NCBI RefSeq assembly: GCF_017834145.1
Contig: NZ_JAFIDA010000001.1
Span: forward strand, 3,117,804-3,181,803
Length of the DNA stretch: 64,000 nucleotides
From: Leucobacter exalbidus
GTDB taxonomy: Bacteria > Actinomycetota > Actinomycetes > Actinomycetales > Microbacteriaceae
Direction: 5' to 3'
The translations under genes and the position numbers were made by a program. Below, one piece after another: positions 7,723 through 15,265 of this stretch. Each line of letters begins with the position of its first letter. Positions within the stretch are counted from its first letter, which is position 1. The notes under the pieces were generated by a model. The model did no database searches. It saw only the letters and a list, made by a program, of their open reading frames with translations, and was not told where the DNA came from.

Positions 7723-8630
7723 GTGATTCTCCGTCTAATAAAGGCGCTTGCCTGGTCAATCACCGTCACGACGACGATGATGCAGATGATGATGGCGCTC
7801 AAGTGGCCGTAGTCGTACATGCGCATAGCTGTGGTGAGTTCGAGGCCGATGCCGCCGGCCCCCACAAGCCCCAGCATGGTGGCGCCGCGCACGCTGCCTT
7901 CGAACAGCAGCAGTGTGTACGACACCAGCAGTGGTGCCGCCTGCGGCAGCACGCCGTACTGGATTGTTTGGCGGTGGGATGCTCCCACCGATTTCATGGC
8001 GATGATCGGGCCGTCATCTACCGATTCCATGGCCTCTGCGTAGATCTTGCCGATGGAACCTAAGGAGCCCAAGGTCATGGCGAGGATGCCGGCGAAGGGC
8101 CCCAGGCCCACCGCTGACACAAACATCAGCGCGAAGACCAGGTCGGGCACCGCGCGAATCACGTTCATGATCCAGCGGGCCGGGTAATACACCCACTTCG
8201 GGGCGAGGTTTGACGCTGCGGCCATGGCCACAAAGAGTGAGAGCACCGACCCGAGCACGGTGGAGACGATTGCCATCTGCACGGTTTCAACGAGCAGGCT
8301 GACAATCAATCCCAGTTTCGAGAAATCAGGTGGGAAGAGGCGCGACAGGAAGTCGGCCATATTGATGGTGCCCTCGCCGAGCTTCTGGAAGTTGAATCCC
8401 ACGCCCTGAAACGACCACAGCAGAAAGATGACCGCGGCCACGGCGCCCACGAGAAATCTCGTGCGCGGCACCGACACCGCACGTTCGAGCCGTGCGCGCT
8501 CGATGGGGTCGAGCTGTTTCTTCTTGCGGTTCTTCTTCGCGGCCAGGTGTGCGGCCTTGCCCTTCTTCTTTTTCTTCTTTTTGGGCTCGTCGGCTTCGCT
8601 GTGGGCGGGGTGATCAGTGGTCAGTGTCAT
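7719..8630 (-). CDS. phnE: Phosphonate-type ABC transporter permease PhnE
   Basis: Membrane subunit of a phosphonate/phosphite-type importer, about 303 residues. The ATG at 8630 overlaps the end of phnC by 17 bp. The first 40 residues are cytoplasmic and strikingly Lys-rich, with seven Lys in a row near residue 15-21 and a second Lys/Arg cluster. Six hydrophobic segments follow; the EAA-type coupling loop reads AEAMESVDDGPIIAMKSVGA at about 195-214. The family-typical ending, GGIGLELTTAMRMYDYGHLSAI, is present. It works with the PhnC ATPase and PhnD binding lipoprotein encoded just upstream. Confidence 0.9.
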   Translation of the reverse strand: MTLTTDHPAHSEADEPKKKKKKKGKAAHLAAKKNRKKKQLDPIERARLERAVSVPRTRFLVGAVAAVIFLLWSFQGVGFNFQKLGEGTINMADFLSRLFPPDFSKLGLIVSLLVETVQMAIVSTVLGSVLSLFVAMAAASNLAPKWVYYPARWIMNVIRAVPDLVFALMFVSAVGLGPFAGILAMTLGSLGSIGKIYAEAMESVDDGPIIAMKSVGASHRQTIQYGVLPQAAPLLVSYTLLLFEGSVRGATMLGLVGAGGIGLELTTAMRMYDYGHLSAIIICIIVVVTVIDQASAFIRRRIT

Positions 8631-9429
8631 CGCCGTTCTCCTCTCCGTCGTACAGCACTTCAAGTTGCGCCGCATCGAGTGTGTTGGTGGGCGCAGAGAC
8701 CAGCATTTTGCCGTGTTTCAGACCGACAATGCGGTCGCTGTGGCGCAGCGCCAAGGGCAGCACATGCAAGCTCACGAGCACCGGGATGCCGTCTTCATGA
8801 GCGATGCTGCGCAGCAGCTCGAGCACCGAATCAGACAGCTTCGGATCGAGCGAGGCCACGGGCTCATCGGCGAGGATGAGCTGCGGGTCTTGCATCAGCG
8901 CCCGCGCGATGGCCACGCGCTGCTGCTGACCGCCGCTCAAGGAGCGCGCCTGATCATTCGCTTTGTGCGCGATGCCCACCCGGTCGAGCAGCTCGAGCGC
9001 GCGTTTGCGCTGAGCCGTGGTGAAGCCGCCCAAGATGTTGAACGGCCCCGAGGAGTGCAGCCCGCCGGTGAGCACATTGGTGAGCACGCTCAGCCGCCCG
9101 ATGAGGTTGAACTGCTGAAACACCTGGCCGGTGCGTGCGCGCAGATCTCGAATCTCGCCGCGTTTGAGATTGGTGACGTCGTACCCTGCGACCCGCACCG
9201 AGCCCTCGGTGATCGGAGCGAATCCGGTGAGGCTCTTCATCAGGGTTGATTTGCCTGACCCCGATGACCCAAGCAACGCCACCATCTCGCCGGGATACAG
9301 GTCGAGGTTGACACCGTCAAGCACGAGGCCGTCGGTGTCGTTGTACTCCACCGCAAGGCCCTGCACCTGCACTTTGGGAAGCGCCAACCGTAATTCTTGT
9401 GTGGAGGGCGCAATCATGTGGGTCGTCAT
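8614..9429 (-). CDS. phnC: Phosphonate-type ABC transporter ATP-binding protein PhnC
   Basis: Cytosolic ATPase of the importer, 271 residues. Walker A GSSGSGKS at 54-61, Q-loop in QVFQQFNLIG, signature LSGGQQQRV and Walker B LILADEP followed by the D-loop SLDPKLSD and switch His in SLHVLPLAL are all intact. The start codon shares one base with the phnD stop (TAATG), and the end overlaps phnE, so phnD-phnC-phnE are tightly coupled. PhnC-family ATPases are distinguished from general ones by the FNLIGRLSVLTNVLTG segment, which is present. Confidence 0.92.
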   Translation of the reverse strand: MTTHMIAPSTQELRLALPKVQVQGLAVEYNDTDGLVLDGVNLDLYPGEMVALLGSSGSGKSTLMKSLTGFAPITEGSVRVAGYDVTNLKRGEIRDLRARTGQVFQQFNLIGRLSVLTNVLTGGLHSSGPFNILGGFTTAQRKRALELLDRVGIAHKANDQARSLSGGQQQRVAIARALMQDPQLILADEPVASLDPKLSDSVLELLRSIAHEDGIPVLVSLHVLPLALRHSDRIVGLKHGKMLVSAPTNTLDAAQLEVLYDGEENGDDTDH

Positions 9430-10340
9430 TACTTCAGATCCGAGATATCGACGCCGGCGACGGCGGCAACCTTAACGAGCGAATCAAAGGCATCAGCACC
9501 CGGCTCAAGAGTGGGCTCGTTGCTCAACATTCCGGTCTCAGCGTAGACTCCCAGCTGGTCAGCGTTGTCTTCGGAGAAGACCTGGGGGAGTGCGTCGAGC
9601 AGTGCGGCGCGTTTCGCGCTGCTGATCTCTTGGCTGGCGATCACGGCCATGCTGACGTCCATGGGGATGCTCTCTCCGATGAACCGTACGTCGCCCTCTT
9701 CGAACGGGAAGTAGTCAGAACCCCACATTGTGGTCAGCATGGTCGCCGTGCAGGCGGCGTCGATCTGCTTTTCTTTCACGGCGACCGCGCTGCGATCGTG
9801 GCCGCCGGTGAACATGGTCTCGTAATCGACGTCACGTTCAAGGCCGACGCTGTCGAGCAGGTGAACGGGCATGAAAAATCCCGAGCTTGACCCGGGGTCG
9901 GCGAACCCGATGGTCTTGCCCTTGAGGTCTTCGACCGACTGAATCGGTGAGTCAGCCAAGACGTAGCACTTGGAGACGGGGTCGGAGGATCCGGGCCAGG
10001 TCATCAGGGCATCGACCTCGCCGGTGTTGACCGCGAGCGCGCTGGGGAACGCGCTCATCAGGGCCATGTCGACGTGGTCGGAGCGCACTGCCTCGACGAC
10101 GCCTAGGTAGTCGGGCGCATCGGTGATCTCCACCTCCATGCCCGTCTTGGCGGTGATGAGCTTGCCGAGTGCCTCGATGGGGTTGACCGCCATCGGATCG
10201 TCACCCGTGGGGAGGGTCGCAATACGAATCACGTCGTTCTCTGGGCTGTCGGCCTCGGCCGTGCCGCTTGCGCAGCCGGTGAGCGCGATGACGCTGACGA
10301 GCGAGAGCGCGCTCAGGCTGAGGAGGGTGCGTGTCTTCAT
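9429..10340 (-). CDS. phnD: Phosphonate/phosphite-type ABC substrate-binding lipoprotein PhnD
   Basis: Extracellular solute-binding protein, about 303 residues. A lipoprotein signal ends in ALTGC (Cys near 22). The PhnD fold is shown by IRIATLPTGDDP, VDMALMSAFPSALAV, GKTIGFADPGSSSGFFMPVHLL and FTGGHDRSAVAVKEKQID. Phosphonate-binding proteins usually have the Ser/Thr-rich DPGSSSG loop that holds the phospho group, and it is intact here. ATG at 10340 and TTG at 10346 are both in frame after AAAGG; I chose ATG. It differs strongly from the second PhnD in the window, so the two systems probably take different substrates. It is the first gene of the operon and lies behind a candidate PHO box. Confidence 0.9.
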   Translation of the reverse strand: MKTRTLLSLSALSLVSVIALTGCASGTAEADSPENDVIRIATLPTGDDPMAVNPIEALGKLITAKTGMEVEITDAPDYLGVVEAVRSDHVDMALMSAFPSALAVNTGEVDALMTWPGSSDPVSKCYVLADSPIQSVEDLKGKTIGFADPGSSSGFFMPVHLLDSVGLERDVDYETMFTGGHDRSAVAVKEKQIDAACTATMLTTMWGSDYFPFEEGDVRFIGESIPMDVSMAVIASQEISSAKRAALLDALPQVFSEDNADQLGVYAETGMLSNEPTLEPGADAFDSLVKVAAVAGVDISDLK

Positions 10341-10415
10341 GAGCAAGTGTGCCTTTCACAGGTGGGAAACCATTCGTGTATGAGTTAAACCGGCGAATGT
10401 GTCATCGAATTACGA

Positions 10416-10459
10416 GAACGTGAGACTCGTATTGAACGGTGTATGAACAGCAGGTGGAC
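10416..10459 (-). promoter_or_regulatory. Candidate PHO box upstream of phnD
   Basis: Read on the minus strand, four consecutive 11-base units occur: GTCCACCTGCT, GTTCATACACC, GTTCAATACGA and GTCTCACGTTC. Spacing and sequence match the 11-base GTTCA-type direct repeats bound by PhoP response regulators in actinobacteria. The box is about 75-120 bp before the phnD start, suitable for activation under phosphate limitation. Confidence 0.5.
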
Positions 10460-10499
10460 CGGGCCGATTGGGGTGCACAGCGTCACTAGGTTTAAAGAC

Positions 10500-10612
10500 A
10501 TAGCGCCAAGGGTTCCGAGGTGTCACCGAGGTGACTCTGTCTGGTCCGAGCCGCGCCGCGCTGGCCTCGGTAGGCCCGCGTCATTCGCCAGGAGAAAAGC
10601 CTGGGGGAGCGC
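10500..10612 (+). ncRNA. Guanidine-I (ykkC-type) riboswitch candidate
   Basis: The leader of the EamA gene carries, in the right order, pieces I recognise from the ykkC/guanidine-I consensus: GGGTTCCG (10510-10517), a hairpin arm pair GTCAC/GTGAC, CTGGTCCGAG (10541-10550), a hairpin GGCCT/AGGCC (10564-10577), and a purine-rich terminal hairpin CCAGG-AGAAAAG-CCTGG followed by GGGAG (10588-10609). A further hairpin, 10614-10621 with 10632-10639, ends two bases before the GAAGG ribosome site at 10641, and could be the expression platform acting on translation. ykkC relatives that sense ppGpp or PRPP have similar cores, so the ligand is not certain. Confidence 0.65.
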
Positions 10613-10652
10613 CGCTCGCCGCATCCGAGACCGGTGAGCTGAAGGTCGAGTC

Positions 10653-11540
10653 ATGTCAACGACAGCATTTGTGCTGGTCTTTGCTGCCGCATTCGCGCAC
10701 GCCGCGTGGAACATCATCGCCCACGGGTCGAGCCGCACCGGGTTGCCATTTCTGTGGTGGGGGTCGCTCATCAGCATGCTGATGTGGGTGGGCGTGATTC
10801 CGTTCACCGGCGGTTTTGGCGCGGCCGACCTGCGGGGGTTTCTCGCCGGCGCGGGGGTCTCTGCGGTGTTGCACGTCGCATACATGTTGGTGCTGCAGCG
10901 CGGCTACACCGTCGGCGACCTCTCGACCGTGTACGCCACCGCGCGCGGTACCGGGCCGATGCTGACCGTGCTGATCGCAGTGTTGTTTCTGGGGGAGCGG
11001 CCGGCACCGCTCGCGCTGCTGGGCGTGGCGGTGCTCGTGTGCGGAATCGTCGCCATCGGATTCATCGGCCGCCCCCTCCACACCGATATGCGCACCCCCA
11101 CACGCAAGATCCTCGGCATGGATCCGGGCCTCTTCTATGGGCTCGTGACGGGCGTCGCCATCGCGACCTACACAATCTGGGATACCCATGCGCTGCGCGA
11201 GTGGGGCGCCACCCCGGTGGCCTTCATGGTCGGCTGCCTGGCGCTCGAGATTCCCATCTACACGCTGGTGATCTGGAAGCGTCGCGGCGAACTCATGCCC
11301 ACGCTGCGTGAGCAGTGGAAGCGACTCATCGCGTTTGGGTTCTTCTCGCCGCTGTCATACATCTTGGTGCTCACCGCCGTCACGATTGCGCCCGTCTCGC
11401 TCGTGGCCCCCGTGCGCGAGGTGAGCGTGGTGCTCGTGAGCCTGTTTGGGGCGATCGTGTTCAAAGAGCACCGCCCGGTGGCCCGGGTCGCGGCCTCAGT
11501 CGTGGTGGTCGGCGGCGTCGTGCTGCTCAGCATTGGGTGA
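10653..11540 (+). CDS. EamA/DMT-superfamily transporter
   Basis: Membrane protein of 295 residues with about ten transmembrane helices formed by two EamA repeats (about 4-140 and 155-295). FAAAFAHAAWNIIAHGSSR at the N-terminus, the VYATARGTGPMLTVLIAVLFLGERP end of repeat one and APVREVSVVLVSLFGAIVFKEHRP in repeat two are typical. It starts at ATG 10653 after GAAGG. SMR guanidine exporters belong to the same superfamily, and the riboswitch candidate in the leader makes this a possible guanidinium or related-cation exporter. It lies between two phn operons on the opposite strand to the first, but nothing in it indicates phosphonate transport. Confidence 0.88.
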   Translation: MSTTAFVLVFAAAFAHAAWNIIAHGSSRTGLPFLWWGSLISMLMWVGVIPFTGGFGAADLRGFLAGAGVSAVLHVAYMLVLQRGYTVGDLSTVYATARGTGPMLTVLIAVLFLGERPAPLALLGVAVLVCGIVAIGFIGRPLHTDMRTPTRKILGMDPGLFYGLVTGVAIATYTIWDTHALREWGATPVAFMVGCLALEIPIYTLVIWKRRGELMPTLREQWKRLIAFGFFSPLSYILVLTAVTIAPVSLVAPVREVSVVLVSLFGAIVFKEHRPVARVAASVVVVGGVVLLSIG

Positions 11541-11593
11541 GCGATGCAGACAACACTCCGGTGATCGCGACACCCACTGTTCAGATAGTTAAG

Positions 11594-11616
11594 AACCGGG
11601 TGAATAGGCGTTGAAC
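11594..11616 (-). promoter_or_regulatory. Weak candidate PHO box before second phn operon
   Basis: On the minus strand GTTCAAC and ATTCACC are spaced by exactly 11 bases (11610-11616 and 11599-11605), like two units of an actinobacterial PHO box. The third unit is poor and the orientation is opposite to the downstream phnD gene, so this is tentative. Confidence 0.3.
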
Positions 11617-11701
11617 AGCCAACAAAAACGCGACTTTTCGCCCTTTTTGAGTGCAACAGTTGAGCCGGTTCGAAAACCTCCACCCCCTCCGAAAGGACAT
11701 C

Positions 11702-12631
11702 ATGAAGCTCCGTGCACTCAAGACGACCGCAGCTCTCGCGGGCGTCGCACTCCTCGGCCTCGGCCTCGCATCATGCTCAGCCAGCGCAGCAGCAGATGGC
11801 TCAGCCACTGCGGGCGATGCCGCGGGTTACGCGGTCGATGCAGAAACGCTCGTCTTTGGCGTGGTGCCCGACTCCGTCGACACCGAGACCAACTACCAGC
11901 CGCTGATGGACTACATCGAGCAGGAGTCGGGTAAGACGGTCGAGTACCACGAGTCCACCGACTACGCGGCACTCATCGAGGCTGCGATCGCCGGCAAGAT
12001 CGACGTGGCCTCCTTCTCAGGCTTCACGTACGTCACCGCAATGAACAACGGTGCGGCGCTCACCCCGATCTCGTCGATCATGAACGGCCCCGACCAGGAG
12101 CCCGGCTACTACTCAGAAGCCATCGTGCCGGTTGACAGCAAGGTGACGTCGCTCGAAGAGTTCAAGGACCTGAAGGTCTGCTTCGTTGATCCGTCATCGA
12201 CCTCGGGTTACCTGTTCCCGAGCTACAACCTGCTTGAGGCAGGCCTCGACCCCGAGACCGACGTCACCCCGGTGTTCGCCGGTAAGCACGACGTGAGCGT
12301 GCAGAAGGTCGGCGAGGGCGTCGAGTGCGAGGCTGGCTTCGCAGAGGACAGCGAAGTGCTGAAGTCCGACAAGGTGAAGTCGATCCAGCAGACGATGGTG
12401 CCCGGTGCACCCATTGTGATGTCTGACACGCTCCCCGCAGATGTGCAGGAGACGCTCGTGGCCGCCCTCGAAGAGGTCACCATCGACGAAATGATCGAGT
12501 CGGGCATCGACAGCGCCGACAGCGACGCCTTCCGCGCAACGTTCTACGCCACCGAGCCCGTTGACGACGCATACTACGACACCGTGCGCGACATCTGCGA
12601 GAAGACCAACGCTGAGCAGTGCAAGGCGTAA
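11702..12631 (+). CDS. phnD: Phosphonate ABC substrate-binding lipoprotein PhnD (second system)
   Basis: Solute-binding lipoprotein, 309 residues from ATG 11702 with GAAAGGA seven bases before it. The lipobox LASC lies at about 21-24. PhnD-family segments include LVFGVVPDSVDTETNYQPL, VEYHESTDYAALIEAAIAGK, VCFVDPSSTSGYLFPSYNLLEAG and FAGKHDVSVQKVGEG. The Tyr/Glu-rich pocket sequence (ESTDYAALIEA) and DPSSTSGY fit aminoalkylphosphonate binders such as the E. coli PhnD family better than the first system. It leads the operon whose enzymes would degrade an aminophosphonate, so 2-aminoethylphosphonate is a reasonable guess for the substrate. Confidence 0.9.
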   Translation: MKLRALKTTAALAGVALLGLGLASCSASAAADGSATAGDAAGYAVDAETLVFGVVPDSVDTETNYQPLMDYIEQESGKTVEYHESTDYAALIEAAIAGKIDVASFSGFTYVTAMNNGAALTPISSIMNGPDQEPGYYSEAIVPVDSKVTSLEEFKDLKVCFVDPSSTSGYLFPSYNLLEAGLDPETDVTPVFAGKHDVSVQKVGEGVECEAGFAEDSEVLKSDKVKSIQQTMVPGAPIVMSDTLPADVQETLVAALEEVTIDEMIESGIDSADSDAFRATFYATEPVDDAYYDTVRDICEKTNAEQCKA

Positions 12632-12734
12632 CGCAGCACCGCACTCGCGCAGTACCCGCAACATCTGCTGTAACACAGCACCCGCAGTAACGCATTAAGA
12701 AATCTGATTGTCTGGAACCCGAGAGGCCCACATC

Positions 12735-13568
12735 GTGACTCACTCAAATACCGTTCTCCGCGTTGACGGACTAACGAAGCAGTTCGGTGACACCACCGCG
12801 CTCAGCGATGTCTCGCTCAGCGTCGGCACCGGCGAGATCGTGGTGTTGCTGGGACTCTCGGGTTCTGGAAAATCGACCCTGCTGCGCCACATCAATGGCC
12901 TTGAGGAGCCGACCGCTGGTGCGGTTGAGGTACTCGGCCAGGCTGTGCCGCAGTTGTCAGGCCGCAAGCTGCGCGAACTGCGCGGCCGCATCGGCTTTAT
13001 TTTTCAGCAGTTCGAGCTCGTGGGCCCGCTCAGCGTGCTCGAAAACGTGCTGAGCGGTTCGCTCGGCACCCTGCGCGGGCCCCGCCTGGGCCTGTTCAGC
13101 TACCCTCGTGACTACAAGCGCCGGGCGCTTGAAAAGCTCGAGCGCGTGGGGCTGCTCGACCGCGCCTACCAGCGCGCCGACACCCTCTCGGGCGGCCAGC
13201 AGCAGCGCGTCGCGATTGCGCGCGCGCTGATGCAGAACCCCGAGGTGCTGCTGGCCGATGAGCCAGTCGCCTCGCTCGACCCCGAGTCAAGCACGCAGGT
13301 GATGTCGCTGATCCGTGAGATCGCGGCCGACGACGGCCTCACCGTCGTGTGCAGCCTGCACCAGGTCGATCTGGCGATCTCGTGGGCCGACCGCATCGTT
13401 GGCCTGCGCCACGGCGAGCTCGTGCTCGACATGCCCGCCGCGGGCCTCAGCAAGGCCGAGGTCATGGAGATCTACGGCCGCGTTGCCACGTCGACCGCCG
13501 AGCTTTCTGCGGTCGAGAACGAGCTGCGCGGCGCGCGGGGCCTCGACATGGCCGAGCTCGTCTCGTGA
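12735..13568 (+). CDS. phnC: Phosphonate ABC transporter ATP-binding protein PhnC (second system)
   Basis: ATPase of 277 residues starting at GTG 12735, with GAGAGG nine bases upstream; the longer TTG start lacks a ribosome site. Walker A GLSGSGKS at 40-47, Q-loop FIFQQFELVG, signature LSGGQQQRV, Walker B VLLADEP and switch His in CSLHQVDLA are intact. The end overlaps the fused phnE start (GTGA). The C-terminus is about 25 residues longer than the first PhnC (after EIYGRV), with a Glu/Arg-rich tail. Confidence 0.92.
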   Translation: MTHSNTVLRVDGLTKQFGDTTALSDVSLSVGTGEIVVLLGLSGSGKSTLLRHINGLEEPTAGAVEVLGQAVPQLSGRKLRELRGRIGFIFQQFELVGPLSVLENVLSGSLGTLRGPRLGLFSYPRDYKRRALEKLERVGLLDRAYQRADTLSGGQQQRVAIARALMQNPEVLLADEPVASLDPESSTQVMSLIREIAADDGLTVVCSLHQVDLAISWADRIVGLRHGELVLDMPAAGLSKAEVMEIYGRVATSTAELSAVENELRGARGLDMAELVS

Positions 13569-15265
13569 CGCTGACCGCGGTACCCACCCCGCCCATCACC
13601 GATCGCGCGCCCAAACGCCAGCGCGACCCGCAGCGCATCGCCGCGGGCATCTCCCTGGGCGTGCTCGTGATCCTCGCGATCGTGGCTTTGATCCGGATCG
13701 ATATCTCCTTCACCAGCATGCTGCAGAGCGGTGAGAACGCGCAGCGATTCTTTGCGCGCGTTGGGGGCCTCGAGTTCCCCGAGCCGATGAAGCTGCTCGA
13801 ACTCACCGTGCTCACCGTCGGCCTCGTGCTCACGGGCACCGTGCTCGCGGCCGTGCTGTCGGTGCCCGTCGCATACCTCGCGGCGGCCAACACCTCGCCC
13901 AGCTCGACCTGGCGCGGCATCGCCCGTTTCATCGGCGTCTTCACCCGCGCAGTGCCCGACGTCGTACTCGCGATGGTGTTCGTGCTGCTGTTCTCGCTCG
14001 GCGCGCTGCCCGGTATTCTCGCCATCGGTATCCACTCCATCGGCATGATCTCGAAGATGTTTGCCGACGCGATCGAGCAGATCGACGAGGGCCCCCGCCT
14101 CGCCATTCGCGCCAGCGGCGGGTCAAAAATGCAGGAATTCACGGTCGGCATTCTGCCGCAGGTCGCCCCCTCGTGGGTCGCCACCGTGCTGCACCGCAAC
14201 GACATCAACCTGCGAGGATCAGTAATTCTCGGCTACGTCGGCGTCGCAGGCCTCGGCCTCGAAATGTCGTACGCATTCAAGTCGCTGAACTACGGCCTCG
14301 GCCTCGGGATCGCCGTCGTGATCTTCGCGCTGTGCGTGATCATGGAGGTCATCTCGAGCGCGGTGCGCGTGAGCATGCTCGGCGATCAGGCCGGCAAGGG
14401 CGTCTTCGTGAAGCTGTTCTCACGTAACGGTGCCCGCAAGACCGTAGCCCCCGGCACCGCCGTGTACGCCTCGGTTGACGCGGCCATGCACCGGCCGTGG
14501 ACCCCGACCCGGGTGCGCAACCTCGGCGCCGCCTGGCTCGCCGTCGCCGCCATTGTGGCGGGCGTCGTGGTGAGCAACATCACCTGGAGCGACTTCTTCA
14601 CCTTCTGGGCGAAGGTGCCGCCCGTCGCCGCATCATTCTGGCCGCCGAACTTTGGCAACTACGGCTTCGAAACCATCTTCATCGCGATGGTCGAAACCAT
14701 TGAGATCGCGCTCGCCGCCACCCTCATCACCTTTATCCTGTCGATCGTGATCGGGTCGCTCGCGGCCCGCAACGTGGCCCCGAACGCGGGCACACGCGGC
14801 GGTTTCAGGTTCTTGCTCGTGATCATTCGCGGTATTCCTGAGCTGATCCTCGCGATCGTGCTCATCGTCATCACGGGCCTCGGCGCGCAGGCCGGCACCA
14901 TCGCCCTCGCCATTGGCGGGATCGGGCTGCTGGGCAAGCTCATCGCCGACTCCCTCGAAGAGGTGCCGCGCGGCCCCGAGCGGGCGCTGTCTGCCGCAGG
15001 CGCGAGCCGCATGCAGAAGTTCGCGGGCTCCACTCTGCCGCAGGGCACCCCCGCCCTCGTCGGTCACACCTTCTACATGCTCGACACCAATGTGCGTGCG
15101 GCGACCCTGCTGGGCATCGTTGGCGGCGGCGGCGTCGGCTACTACCTGCTCAACGCAGGCCAGGGATCGAACTACCAGCTGGTGGGCTCGATCGTGATCA
15201 TGATTCTTATCACGGTGCTGCTCGTCGAAGCCCTGTCACTGTGGATGCGAAAGGTACTGCGATGA
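13565..15265 (+). CDS. phnE: Fused double PhnE phosphonate permease
   Basis: A single 566-residue polypeptide with two PhnE-type permease domains in tandem, joined by a linker at about 280-310. Each half carries an EAA-type coupling loop: FADAIEQIDEGPRLAIRASG in the first and IADSLEEVPRGPERALSAAG in the second, and each ends in a GxxGLGLE or GGGGVGYYLL-type segment. This replaces the two separate permease subunits (or homodimer) of ordinary systems. GTG at 13565 overlaps the phnC stop by four bases. Fused or paired PhnE genes are known in phosphonate clusters, so this is uncommon rather than unique. In the membrane it would give a complete channel with two copies of PhnC. Confidence 0.92.
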   Translation: MTLTAVPTPPITDRAPKRQRDPQRIAAGISLGVLVILAIVALIRIDISFTSMLQSGENAQRFFARVGGLEFPEPMKLLELTVLTVGLVLTGTVLAAVLSVPVAYLAAANTSPSSTWRGIARFIGVFTRAVPDVVLAMVFVLLFSLGALPGILAIGIHSIGMISKMFADAIEQIDEGPRLAIRASGGSKMQEFTVGILPQVAPSWVATVLHRNDINLRGSVILGYVGVAGLGLEMSYAFKSLNYGLGLGIAVVIFALCVIMEVISSAVRVSMLGDQAGKGVFVKLFSRNGARKTVAPGTAVYASVDAAMHRPWTPTRVRNLGAAWLAVAAIVAGVVVSNITWSDFFTFWAKVPPVAASFWPPNFGNYGFETIFIAMVETIEIALAATLITFILSIVIGSLAARNVAPNAGTRGGFRFLLVIIRGIPELILAIVLIVITGLGAQAGTIALAIGGIGLLGKLIADSLEEVPRGPERALSAAGASRMQKFAGSTLPQGTPALVGHTFYMLDTNVRAATLLGIVGGGGVGYYLLNAGQGSNYQLVGSIVIMILITVLLVEALSLWMRKVLR

